The notes under the pieces are model-generated. The model was not told the origin of the DNA. It was given only the letters and a program-made list of their open reading frames with translations, and did no database searches. 53,612 bases of DNA from Phoronis australis. Taxonomy: Eukaryota > Phoronida > Phoronidae. The translations under genes and the position numbers were made by a program. Numbering within the stretch: the first letter of the stretch is position 1; each line of letters starts with the position of its first letter. Where the stretch lies: the NCBI GenBank assembly GCA_002633005.1, contig NMRA01000523.1:248795-302406 (forward strand). Reading direction: 5' to 3'. Below, piece after piece: positions 11,785 through 24,500 of this stretch.

Positions 11785-12949
11785 AGTGTCAATGCCACTC
11801 TCAACAGCATTTAATTTTAGTTGGCCTTGAAAACGATATCGGGGAAATATGCTGCTTCCAACAACCACAGTTTGTTTGTGCCATATTTGAATAAGCTGTG
11901 AATCATCACAGCGCCTCGTCTATCTGGCCATTGTAAACAAGCAGTCAACCCGGTGACGACCTGGAATTCTTAGAAAGCACGCGCTAGGGAATTTTTCAGT
12001 GACCAATGTTGCCGTTAGTCTATCATTGGTCAAAGCCTCCACTTTTGTAGTAGGACTTACCGGCACGCGACTTAGTGCATACCTGAATTCGGCGCACTGA
12101 TTAGATATGATATGTGTTGGTTATTGCATCTACAAATCCATTTACTTACAATTCGATGACGTTTTAGATGAGTTTACCACAATAACTAGTGTTGTGTTAC
12201 TTGCGTGGGTAACGCCGGGTTTTTTACTTGCCAAACAAGGCTTGAACAGACGACTTTGTTAAGCATCGACCCTCACGGACGCAATCATAACTGATGACAG
12301 TTCTCAGTCCACACAACAACTGTTATTAAGAGCGAACTTACAAGGAGAAATGGTTCTGTTTTGTTTGTCAGAAATTTTTCGTATTGTAGAACCTTGCATT
12401 TAGTCAAATATTTAAACTCTGTGAAGTGTGTATTTTCGGAATGTATAAAACCTGTTGAGTTTGATTTTGAAGCTACATTTCATCCTGTTTAGCCACAAAA
12501 CAGAAATCGAATCAAGACTCTTACTCTCATAAAATTGGTATCATAATATTACATACCGCGATTGGATTATATTTCCGTTACCAACTCAAGTTACAGGCGA
12601 TACGTGCCTGCACCACTTATGAATCCGCAATTTAAAGGTTGGCCAACCTTAATAAACTATGAAGCGTTTTATTGAATCGCTATTGGTTTCGATGTTCTTG
12701 TAGGTATGGGAATAGAATCCGGAAAGTGACATCATGGGACCGATTTTACGGGGGTAAAGGACGGAATTCAATGTTCTTTTGATGCAGGACAGCAAAATGA
12801 CGGAATGTACATGTATCTTGCACTTAATGAAAATCTGGGGAATAGTCACTTACAATATCTTGAGAACCAGTTTGACACCCGTTACTTAGTGCACGAAACT
12901 GGTTGTCAAAACGAGAGACCTGTGAGTGACTGTTACCTCAATGTAGCGT
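11785..12949. other. Intergenic, no recognisable gene
   Basis: This is 1.2 kb of unremarkable AT-rich sequence. No exon with coherent phase or domain was seen. Confidence 0.5.
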
Positions 12950-13235
12950 CAACTGAGTCACGTGGCCATGACGTTTTAGTAAAATTAAGCAAAATAGAAA
13001 TGTACACTACATTCATAGCACTACGGTTTTCTACTTTACACCAATCTTTCTGACAGTAATTGTGTCACGTGAAAATATTTTTAGTTAAATTTAGCAAACA
13101 ATAAAAGTACATCCATAGCCCTTTGATTTTTAACATTTCACCAATCTTTCTTTCGTTAATTAAGTCACCTACCAACTGTCTTTTTAGTAAAACGTAGCAA
13201 AAGGAGGTTCATTCATAGCAAAATAAGGGTATAGG
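12950..13235 (+). repeat. Degenerate ~100-bp tandem repeat (about three units)
   Basis: The word CATAGC occurs at 13014, 13114 and 13214. Around each copy are AGTAAAAtTtAGCAAA upstream and ACCAATCTTTCT downstream (13040, 13140). A GTCAC word also recurs at about the same spacing. The array directly precedes the CTCF-motif repeat block and may belong to the same larger element. Confidence 0.65.
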
Positions 13236-13359
13236 TGATATGGCCAAGTTTCATTGTGACCTACATGTACTAAATGTCCAAGAAGAAGTCTCAGAAAAGC
13301 AGTTACAGTTTTCTAAGATTTCATTTCGTATTGTTTTCGTAAAATTTGGCAGTTAGGCA

Positions 13360-14080
13360 GTGAGGTGATGACATCCTCTCGTTTTTGGACGGATTCGAGG
13401 TTCTTTGCGCCCCCTAGTGGTAATTTTACTCTTCTTGAGTCTGTTTTGACGTCCGCTCATCATTCAAACCGCTGTTGGGATGATTTTGAAAATTGGCATA
13501 TATTTTCTTACTGCGAAAGTGCGACTGATGATGATTTTCCGACGGCTTCGACTATTGTGGCGTCTTCTAGTGGCAGTTTTGTTTGTTTTTGCGCCCATGG
13601 CTGTATCTCCTAAACGCCCTGCAGGATCTTTATTGACACTATCTTTCGGTTTCAGGTTTGATTTTTTGGTATTTTGCGCCTTCAGTGGCCATTTTAAATG
13701 TTTTTCGAGCCTTGTCATTTGGCGTCTGTCCTTCCTTCTGTCAACCAATCCACTCTAAGGATGGTTGTGGAAATTGGCATGTATGTTCCTAATGTGAAGA
13801 GGACGTCTGACGATGATTTTACAACGACTTCATCTACTGTGGCGCCTCTTGGTGGCAGTTATGTTTTTTGCGTCTTAGTGGCAAATTCTTTTTTTTTTTT
13901 TCGTTTCCCTTGGTTTCCTAGAAGTTCCTTGACGGATTTTTATGAAATTTGGTAAATACCTCTTATGACACATACCAGATTTCGGATGGATTCGACGTAT
14001 TTTGCGCCATCTAGTGGTCATTTTTATGTTCTAAATAAACACCCCTAGAATCACACCGTTACTCTTGTTGTGTTTCATGT
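13360..14080 (+). repeat. Degenerate tandem repeat block with CTCF-like motifs (block 1)
   Basis: The motif GCGCCnCCTAGTGG recurs in one orientation. At 13407-13420 it reads exactly GCGCCCCCTAGTGG, and variants follow near 13560, 13676, 13842, 13870 and 14004. Between them are recurrent words such as GAAAATTGGCAT and ATGAAATTTGG. The block ends with AATAAACACCCCTAGAATCA, matching the end of the block at 18780-20230. The reverse complement of the motif equals the vertebrate CTCF core consensus CCACTAGGGGGCGC. Binding is inferred from the motif only. Confidence 0.7.
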
Positions 14081-14084
14081 AAAT

Positions 14085-17000
14085 GTTTTCCTTAAATCAA
14101 AAAAATCTTATTTTAATAGCCCTGCAGGTAAAAGAGGAACATTTTAGAAACGACCTGATATCTTAGAAAACTGTAACATCAAACGAAATTTGATAAATTC
14201 ATATCGTTGTTTTGTCATCATTGTACCTTACTTTCAAACTTTTTCTAAATAAGACATGGTCACGTGACCCAGTCAGTGATAGATTGGCATAAATCCTGCT
14301 TTCATAAAAATGTATTTTTTCTGGAGTTTAAATTCTTTAGTTTTGTGGATGTTTCACTGATTGTACAAACTTGCAATTTATGCAATACTGGCAGCTACCA
14401 CCGTAACACCATTTCAAATTTTGGTTAACATTATTTCTAACCAATCATATTTGTACAGCGTATAATGAACGGCTAATTCTGAGCAGCATTTTAGAACAAT
14501 CGCTGGAGCCCTTGATAGCCCTGCTGTACATATGTATTGTTGTCACGTGGGAGACTAAAATTACGTTGGCGCGCTAATCCGAGCCTGCATGAGTTAAATA
14601 ACGCCTTTTTAATTATAATTCAATTTCCTATACAATTCCAAGCCAGCCAGGTGCTAGTGAGTACGGGATTTTTCACGTTAGCATGTTAATCTAGGCCTGC
14701 TGGCGTGGATGTATTACATAAAGCGTTAATTTGCTTCATGCATGTCGATTTGTGAAGCTTAGCATGCCGCTTGAATAGCCGTCCTAGAGGTAGTTTGCAA
14801 GTTCAACAATTTTCGCTGTTATGACGAGGCTGGGCTTCTGATGACCCACATGCCGTTATTCTTTCATGATTATATCTATTCCAGGTGGCCCCAAAACTTA
14901 ACTACGGTCTTGGATCGAAGTTAACTGAGCGATTAAACTCCGGATTAAATAGGTGAATCTCAATAGGAATGCATAACTTGGATGCCACCGGAGGTGGCTG
15001 CGTTTGCTATGATGTGTTCGGTGACTGGTTAATATTTGTCAATATTAGTGTTTATTATTTTGGCAGCATTCTGATTCATTTTATCCATGTTTTGCTGGAT
15101 TCTTTACATTAAAAATAGCACTGTCCATACTTGAGGTGAAGGTAGCATTAGCGCCACCTTGCGATAGGTTTGCTGACTTATTTTTCTGACTCCGAAGTGT
15201 GTGGGAACGATAACGCTGAAAGATACAGCTATGTCTCCTTAAAACTACGAATAATTAAGTTTGAAGCAAGCTTCTCACCTTCCTGAAGAACAGTGTGTAC
15301 AACTATTAGAAAAAGAAACAATTTGTAAATAAATTGCAGTTTTAAAGAAAACACCAGAACCGGTGCACTTAAAAACAAATGTGAACGTATAAAAACCCTA
15401 GTGCGCAATCGTTATTTGATAAACAAATAATGAAACTGTGTCTTGTTTCAAAAAGGGTATCGGCAATTCTGTGGGGGTTTCCCAGGATTCTCGCATCGTC
15501 TTAAGAGCTGTGGGCGAGAAGCGTGCGCAAAGACCTAGAATTTGCACTACCAGAGACGCACAATGAATTGTCCAAGGTGACGACAAAATGGAATTACAGA
15601 ACGAATGCTTTTGTTGTGGTTACCGTGAAGAGTGTCGGCCGATTAGCCAGATTGACCTAATTTGTCGGTGGCCGGCATTGTCGTCCACCTTGATGAAATG
15701 TTACTCATTTACATAAAAATAATCTCGTAAAACGAGACTTTCGCGAGATTGTATTGGTAACTGGTTCTCAGATGGTTTCTGGCACACTGGAGGACCCGTG
15801 GGGTTGTTTGTAAATTAGTACTTCATTTGCATTTTACAATTTAATGAGATTTACAGTGTATGCGTCTTTAACCTCGCAATTTAACCCAGTTAACATGGAA
15901 GCTTACATAGTAGCTGAGTCAACTGCTGGGAAAAGGGCCTTTAGGCCTGAGGCACTTCTCTGTAATTTTGCCTCCAGCTTTATTTATGATAAAGATTGGT
16001 AGGTTGTGTTATCCAATCTTCACTTTGTTTTTATTCGTTATAATAAAGATAATGGCAAGCTCTTATTGGTAACTGGCTGAGTTGCGCTCAAGGTACAATA
16101 CTGATCTGTATTGTTATATCCAACAAAGACGCAACCAAGGAAAACAATGGTGGTGTCCCATTGGCGATAACCGTGCGACGCGCCACTCCCGTCGCGTGGA
16201 TGTCGCAAGTTAAACAACAATACCTTGCGACTCCATACAACGTCATTTGACAGGGGGCTCGGCTTTATTCATGTCAACTTTCGTACAACTACAATGCCGT
16301 ATGTCAGCAAGAATAGCAACGCTTCCCACCGCTTTTGCCAGAATCTGAGTCTTTTTCACGCATAAAGTAAATGGGTTCAGGGGTACTATTTACATTGAAA
16401 TTACGGCTGTGTAGCCGTCTAAGGACTCCACCCGTTCTCGGTATACTTGCCGTCTAACACGCAAACGAGTAAATCTGGAACGCGTTAGACTCGTCTGCCG
16501 CGGGTACTATTGAATAAAATAAACACGAATCGCGCTAGTACTGATCGTAGCTGTTGGACGGAGACAAAAATTGGGCAATAAACTTAGCCATTCTTTACAT
16601 CTAGCAATTTGCAACTTCTGTATGGTCAGGGTGATGCTAAACGTATTACAGAACCTACATTCAATTTACACTTTATCTCCGTTTAAGCTAATCAACGTTT
16701 ATTTCATTGCGTGCAGCACAAGGTTCACCCATGTAAAATTAATCACATTTTCAAAGCATTCATTTTCCTTTAGTTGTCATGATTAGTTCACATCTGTTTG
16801 AAAGCACATCACAGGCGCCGGGAAGGCTATGGTTAAATCAGCTGCCATTTTCTCATGCCTATAAACAGAGAACCTTTTAAAAAGTACATGTTATACTGTA
16901 CCTGAACCCCGTGTCATCGTCGTTCTGCAATGTAGGTCACGTGTTATTGATAAACGTTTAGGTTCTATAAAGTCGCAGTAAACACACATTATTTGTCCAG

Positions 17001-17940
17001 CATTTAGTGCTGTAGAAACTCTTGTAGATAGTAATGTGGATTGTGTGCTGTTGGCACCATAGAATGCCCAAATTTAACTTCCGTTGCGTACGCCTGTGTA
17101 TCAAACTTTTTTCAAGAGTTTTTGGTCTTGCCTTTTTAACGGTGCCATTGGCTTTCTCAATACCGCTTTGGATGATCGGTTTGCCAATATTCCCTGTGTC
17201 TTAAAGGGGAAAGTAACCGTTTTTCCTGATAACTTGTCTCCTAAGCGTTAGTCACATCTACCGATTTAACACACTTTGTCGGGAGTTTTAATTGTCGACA
17301 ACTATTAGCTGTTATCGTGCAGTTTAGTTTGCAGTTAAAAAGTGTCCCAAGAGTCTGATATTCTTTACTGAAAGCTTTATTCTTTACCCTACAAACGCAC
17401 CGGGAAATAACGATCGTTCTTGGCAGTTGAGTAATGACGTCAGAATGAAAGACCTTTGAAGAAAGCTCGCTCGGATGCGTGGCCGGGTACACAATGGTGG
17501 GGATATCACGACTGTGTACAGCCTCAGAGTTGCAACGTGACTACAACTCAGTTAGGTGCGGTTCATCATAATATGTCTGTATGTTTTTGAGTAATTCGTC
17601 ATATCAGGAAAACGACCTGAAGCCTTTATAAATTACACAGCTGACATCAACAAGTGCCCAGGAGAACAGCTGTAACAACGTCGGAGGACTATCGACCGTG
17701 TAGGAGCATTGAACTGTTATTGCAGCTCACGTCGACGATTTGCTACGTTGTAATGAACACTTGCAAACGAGGCTTCCCCTGACGATTTTTCAGACGAATT
17801 GAAGTATGAAAAGGTGTTATTTTTGGTTCATTGTAGTTTACAACTTTATTAAACTGCAAGGTCAACGCGTATTCTCAAATGACTGCTTCAATATGACTTG
17901 ATGTCTATAAAGTGCCTCTAATACACTTAAAAAATCTTTT
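14085..17940. other. Intergenic, no recognisable gene
   Basis: This 3.9 kb lies upstream of the synaptotagmin gene. Open frames at 15398-15586, 16038-16220 and 17241-17492 (minus) lack recognisable domains. A promoter for the synaptotagmin is expected toward the right edge but no clear core element was identified. Confidence 0.5.
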
Positions 17941-17942
17941 TA

Positions 17943-18120
17943 TTCAGAAGTTGACCCATGTATTACCTGTATGTTACTGTTTCAGGTGTACAAATCCGAA
18001 ATATCCTCCGAAGTGTCTTTCATATGTCGCGTTCAGAAGTTGACCCATGTATTACCTGTATGTTACTGTTTCATGTGTACAAATCCGAAATATCCTCCGA
18101 AGTGTCATCCATATTTCGGG
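17943..18120 (+). repeat. 89-bp tandem duplication upstream of the synaptotagmin
   Basis: Two units (17943-18031 and 18032-18120) start with TTCAGAAGTTGACCCATG and are nearly identical. A third copy begins with TTCAG at 18121 and diverges. The duplication lies 240-420 bp upstream of the proposed start codon. Confidence 0.9.
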
Positions 18121-18362
18121 TTCAGAGGCTAGGCCTACACATTTGGAAACTGAATCAGCTGCAAGCTAAGCATTTCAGTTGACAGCTGATCTAATTAGAT
18201 TGAAAATGCTACATTTAACCGCTGCGTATTCTTTTTTACTTAGTTAGCTGCATTTGTTTCAGAATATTTCTTCGCCAACGTCGGTCATTTTGATGTCTCG
18301 AGCGAAGCTCTAGGAAGCCTTACACCAATGTGTCTCGGGATGATCGTCTGTTCACCGTAACC

Positions 18363-18582
18363 ATGATATCCATTGTCGACACAGTGACATATGCCAATCA
18401 ATCAGGCATAACGCAGGTTCCATGGTACGATTACAGCTTCCTGTCCCCTGGCGACAGACTTGCGATCATAGGTGGCTGTGCTTTATTTCTACTGCTGGTT
18501 TTCTTTGTCATGGTGTGTAAGTTGTGGCCCGGATGTTTCCTGCACCGATACTGCCCTCTCAAGGCAAAGTACGACAAAGTTG
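18363..18582 (+). CDS. Synaptotagmin exon 1: lumenal tip and membrane anchor
   Basis: The exon encodes residues 1-73 plus one base and has a strong donor GTTG|GTGAGT. It holds sequon NQS, the span LAIIGGCALFLLLVFFVMV and the cluster CKLWPGCFLHRYC. A GTG-initiated extension to 18330 is open but has no ATG. Confidence 0.85.
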
Positions 18583-21500
18583 GTGAGTAACGTGCCGTTT
18601 TCTTATTTTATGGGAAAAGGTTCCTAACGGTACCAGTAGAGTACTGTTAGGTATAGTTCAAAGAAATGACATCCAATCTGCCTTATAATGATTTTCGCTA
18701 TAGAGACGTAAAGTTTCAAATTTTAAGGTAGAATAAAATACTGTTATCAGCGGGTGATGGATCTTTTTGTTGTAATGTGAAAACTAGAACCCAAAATGAT
18801 TTTTATGGACCCACGTATTTTTAGGTGGGTTCATATTGTCGTAATGTTGCCCTGGGCGCCTGCACGTGTCTGGATTCCGCTGCTGTATCTCCTAAACCTC
18901 TTGCAATATCAGTGTGTTCCTATGAAGCTGACGACTGACGTCGATGGATTTCGGACCGATCCAGCCACAGTTGTGCTATTTACTAGTAGCAATTGTAGAA
19001 TTTACTGTTGCTTTGGTATCTTCGTTAATTGATGGATTTTTATGACATTTGGCAAATAGGTTTCAGTTAAGGAGACGATGGCACCTTTCTATTTTCGGTT
19101 AGCTTTGATTATTCTGCGCCACCTAGTGACCATATTTCAATTTTCGAATCCGTTTTGGCGTGCGCTGTTCTAGCAGCCACACCACTCGAAGGATCATTAT
19201 GAAAATTGACAGGTGTGCTCTTAAGAAGAGCTCACAGCTGAAATTGATTTCCGTACGGGTCTGGCTACTCTGACGCACCCTTGTGGTGCTTTTAGTTGTT
19301 TCATGTTTGCCTCTGTATCTGTGGAGATAATCTATGGATTTTTGTGAAATTTGGCAAATGGCTTTCTATTATGGAGAAGACGATGCTGTTCAAATTTCTT
19401 ATGTGTTAGGTGTATTTTTGCACCACATGGTGGCCATTTTTATTATTCCGAGTCCGTTTTTGGAGTCAGACGACTCTTTATCTGCTAAACCGCTTAAACA
19501 AGATCATTTAAAAAACTTGACATGCGTTTCTGGTGATAAGTTTGTTCTGGACGGGTCTGACAACGGCTTAGCCCTCTGGTGGTGGTGTTCCCTTTTTCGC
19601 GTCCTCCCTACTCCTTGGAAAGGTCTTTGTGAAATTTTGAAACTGTCATTCTATAACTATTTCTACGGTTTTTTAATGAAATTTGGCAAACAAGTTTCAG
19701 TTATGATGGCTATCGCAGCTTTCCATTTTGGGATGGATTGAATTTATTTTGCGCCACCTAGTCCGTCTGCCACTGCATTTGCCAAATCACTTCTTTAATC
19801 AGAGGACCATCATGAAACTTGGCAGATGCATACAGTATGTATTCCTCCTGACATAGGCATGACTTACATGGATTTTTAGATGAGTCCAACTACTTTGGTC
19901 TCCTCATATTGACATTTTTTCTGCGGCTATGTCTCCTAAGCCCCCTTACAAGATTTTTGAGAAGTTTGTCAGATATATTGCTATTAACTTAACAGCAGAT
20001 AGTGGATTACCCCTTGTTCTCCTAATTGGGTTTTTAACATTCGCCTGTGTAATCCGCGACTGATTTTCATGAAATTTAGCAAAAAAATCTTACTATTTTA
20101 GACACAACGATACCTTTCCATTTTCGGTAGCCCGAGCGACGCATTCTGCGCCATCTAAAGGTCATTTCTATGATATTAATAAATACCCTCAGAAGCACAC
20201 CGTTTGCGTTGCATTTGTTCGCAGGCTCATTTCAACGCTCCGTGTTGCTCTTGTTTAATTTATGACTGTCAGCCTGATCGAGTTCGAGGCCGCAACACAC
20301 AGTTTTGCGTTTGTTGTTTGGAAGGGATGGTATTTAGTTACACGCTTTGACCAGAGCAATGAAATAGCTATGTTTTTGTAATTATATCACAATAAGTTGC
20401 GAATTCTCGCCGTTGTCTTACAAACATTCGCTGAAATCAAAACCGGTGACTTCACCAGTTAAAGATGCTTAATCCACTATCGTACAGCGACTAGGATTTA
20501 TCTCAGCCAATAGAGAGTACAATATAGTATGGTTGCGATGGGAGAGTCTCTGGTTACATTTCGCGCTGGGGATGATCTCAAAAAAGATTTTATCGAGGAT
20601 AATGCCTCTTAAAATCGACTTGTCGGGTCACATAGCAAGCATGGACTATAGCATCGAACATATTAATGTTCAATTACATTCACTGTCACGAGATAGTAAT
20701 CCATTAGTTTTAAAAAGTCTCGTCAGTGTACATATACGTACAGCAGGCGAACGGGCTTGCACTTGTCGGGTGATTTGTCATGTGCCATGTTATCAACGTG
20801 ATACATGTATGTGTTCCTAACTTTTAGAAGATAATAACTCATGTTTCTACTATTCTGCTAATTGCTGGTTGTAATCGAATGTTCCAGAAAAGAAGAAAGT
20901 TGCGATCGTTCCACCTGCTGACAAAGAAGGCGCATTTTTACGCGATGTTGCGGAAACACTTTGGTCGTCCCGATATCGCACGCAATCTAATGGGAAGGGA
21001 ACTAAAAAGGTGATGTTGTGTTTCAGCAAGTCATTTGCATCTGCTCGGTTGATCGGCTATCACGACATTTACCCTAGACTACTATGATAGCCGCGCTGGA
21101 AAGCTGTAATCATAGTACTCTAGGACCTGGAATGCCAACTTCGAGCCTAGTTTGCACCGCGCACATGATCAAGCAGGTCTACTGAGCCTTAATACGTTAC
21201 CAAAAGCAAGTACCTAAGGACAATATTGCATGAAAAGATTAACAAAACTCATTGTGACATTGAGAATACTGTCGGCTGATTTGACATGTGTCATGTCAAC
21301 AACGGCTAATGGCAAAAACGGAAATAGAAATTTCTAAGTAAACAATGAATACAAAAATGGAACTTTTCAAACAGTTATGAAACCATCACCAAGAATTTAT
21401 CTTCAGTTTTGTTTTCATAGTAACAAACAATGCCGGTACTGTTACAAAATAGATGTCTGTCAGATAACTTAGTGTGCTGGTGACCATCACAACCCAAAAA

Positions 21501-24500
21501 CCGACTCTAAGACTTGAATCAGAAAACATGCTAGATGCCGGACTATTCGCGTCCACGGTCACAGCCATGGACATGGAACTAATGGTTCGTTGAGTATTTT
21601 CCGAGAAATCGTTGTGTTATCTGGAATCGTAACTCGAGAGTCTCGTTTGATGATGTCATTAGGAACAAAAACCGATTGAATGAAACTTAACCAATTAAAT
21701 AATGCTCGATTTCATAACTGCAACACTCGATTAGAACTCAGTTGAGCGAGCAACCGGAAATAAACAATGTAAACTCTCGCGGACATTCCTAATCCACAAG
21801 ATGGCATGGGTCAATCGCTGGAGTTGGCATTCCAGTTACTCTCGTTCTACGTCCATAGTCGCCTTCCAGTGACGTACGCTTCCGACAATTCTGATTGGTG
21901 GATTATGACTTAGACGATTTCGGCATAGTATATGTACAGTGTAGGTTCTTTGCAATGGCATCGTTTCTGTATTCTAGTGTAGAATGGTATACACTTGTCC
22001 GACTAGAAAACAACCGTAAATATAACTTAAAAAATAGCAATGGTATACTCATGAACAGCTTTCAGGTTCGAGTAAGCCTTCGCGAGTCACAGACGCTATC
22101 GCTCGAGTTCTTGTGTTCCTTCCAAAAAACATTGGCGTCATTTTCACATGATTCTTCAATCAGTTTTAATTTATTTTTCAAATACATGTACTGCCTTTTT
22201 AAAAAACCTGAATCGTTTGTCAAAGTAATATCTAGAGTTCTTATATCCATACAGTCGCTCCCTTCGTCGTATAGTATTTTTTTCTTTGAGAAATACTTTC
22301 TCTTAATTTTTGGCCACGTTTTTCCAAAGTTGCTTTGATTCATCATTCCAAAAGGGCTTGTTTGCCTTAAATCTTTTTCTCAATATTTTATTACAACTTT
22401 GAGTACATCTTAATGCAATTCCATTTCTTTGTTAATAATTTCGCAGAGGGAGTTATAAATCTCGTCGACTTCATGTTGTCTGTGACACTCATTTACTAAT
22501 ATTAAAAGCAATTCTCCAATCGCATTTTTAAAAATCTCATTATCCATGAATTCACTGCCACGGATAGAATTTAATTTAAACCGTTTTCTAAATCGCATAT
22601 CAAAGGTCTGGAGTTATCCGTACCGTGATCCTCTACAGATTCGTCACTGATATTCACTCGAACGTGTAGCATAATTTTTAATAACAATACACTGTGATCA
22701 GGCGGTTTTGACTTTTCTGACAATAGTCCCTGTAAATGATGTTTGTCAACTTCCTCTGTACAAGTACATTTATGGACCTCGAATTTAAGACAAGACTGAA
22801 GCGACTCATGGGGCACAATAAAGTAATCTACAACCGTTCTTCCTCTATGACTAATTGAGGTTAAGTTATCTTTACTTACCTCTTTCCTACCAATGACTAT
22901 GCAAGTTTTAGAGCCGAACAAAAAGTCAATTAAACTTCTACCATGACTATTTACAACTTTATCAATTACGACTCGTTTGTTTACTTGACAATCAACATCT
23001 GGAATGTAACCATTCAAGTTACCCACTCTCGAGTTAAAATCTCCACATATAACGTCATCTGCTATATCTGCATGTAAATATAACTGGCATAATAGATGGC
23101 TATAGAAACTATCCGCATCACAACCCCTTGAAGAATTCTCAGGTGGTAAATAGCAGCAAAATGCAATTATACAATAGTCTGAGCGTATATGAGTTAGTAT
23201 TAAAGCTAATATACCATCACACGACTTGTCAACAATGTCAATTTTAAATGTTTTCAACAAATCATTTTTAACAAATATTCCCACCCCACCCGAACCTCAT
23301 GGGGCCCGCTTGTTTATATGCTGCCTATTGTGTCCGTACCAACAATAACCGGGCAAAGTAATTGATTTATTTGCATGTAAATTAGTTTCTACCACCCCTA
23401 TGATATGGGCATTGAATGAAGACACCAATTGTTCATGAAGCAATGAACTGTTGCTAGTCCATGCAACCACACACAGCGGCCTCGCAAATCCTCAAAACGC
23501 TGTCCTATTCTGCATCACGAATTGTTTTGTTCCCCAAGTCAGCCTCCTCACCTGTGGCCACTCTCACAATTCGTTCATTTGAGCGGATCTTGAATTCCTT
23601 GTTGTTCGCCAAAGTTTCAATGATTGTTTTGAAATTAATTCCAATTAACCTGTCAGTGTGAGATTTGCTTCCACGAAGAAAAACTCGTTGAAATAAAAGC
23701 GTGCCTTTTAATTTTTTCTTGTTCCGCAGCGCTAGAAGTTTTTGAGCCAGTGACTCACCAGCAAATTTGACCAAGGGAGGTCTGGTATCCCACTGTCGAG
23801 GGTTCAGACGGGTGCAATCCAGTAAGGTCACATCTGAAGACAGGCCCATGCTACATAACAGTTCATCGATCACTTTGCGTAAAAGTCGGGTTCCGTTGAC
23901 TATGCCTGATGTGATCATACACAAGTCAATGTTTTTCAAAGGGTCTTTCTGAATGACTAATCTGAACCCGTGCGTGTAATGCTTCTCCAACGCGCTGACA
24001 CGGTTTTCGAGACGTGCAAAATCCATATCAATATCCGCCTTGAAGGATTTTAGCTTGATATCAATAGACTTTGTAATCTCATTGCGTAGTTTATCCATTT
24101 TGGATTCAAACGTTTTTCTAAGCCCATCTTGGGCCGGCTTTAGATCTCGGATTTCTTTCAATATGAGTTCAGATATTTCACCTTGATGATCACGTTGAGC
24201 TGGAGAGGTCGGCATACTTGATATGGTTGAGAATTTAACTTTTTGCTACCTTTATCACCTGTACGGTTCATAGTTGTCCTTAACTCGCTACTGTCCTTGC
24301 TTGGTTTACGTTTACGTACAATTTGCCACTCATAATCATCCATTGAATGGGAGCAAAGTTAAAAGGCTGCCGCCATTTTTCGAGCATGAGCATATGAACT
24401 CTTAATGGCTGCATTTGATTGACTTCGCTGGTTCCCCCGGGTCAACTGGCTAAGACTTCTGATTGGTCTATAAGTCGGAGATCGTCATCGAGAACGAATC

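Larger units (their letters stand above)
22050..24345 (-). mobile_element. Non-LTR retrotransposon with 5' half kept and RT missing
   Basis: It lies antisense in synaptotagmin intron 2. From its 5' side (about 24343) it carries ORF1 with a coiled coil, then ORF2 with an apurinic-type endonuclease and the post-endonuclease linker, and stops near 22050 before any reverse-transcriptase motif. The two-ORF organisation is that of CR1/L2/L1-type elements. Retaining the 5' end while losing the 3' end is opposite to the usual 5' truncation. Several frame breaks show it is inactive. Confidence 0.85.

Noticed and set aside
19334-19741. 135-residue plus-strand frame
   Set aside because: Lies inside the degenerate CTCF-motif repeat units; sequence is explained by the repeat.
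22062-22338. 147-residue plus-strand frame opposite the retrotransposon
   Set aside because: Antisense shadow of the ORF2 linker, which carries the recognisable FWKEHKN motif on the minus strand.
23767-23952. Plus-strand frames over the retrotransposon ORF1
   Set aside because: Antisense shadows of the long minus-strand ORF1.
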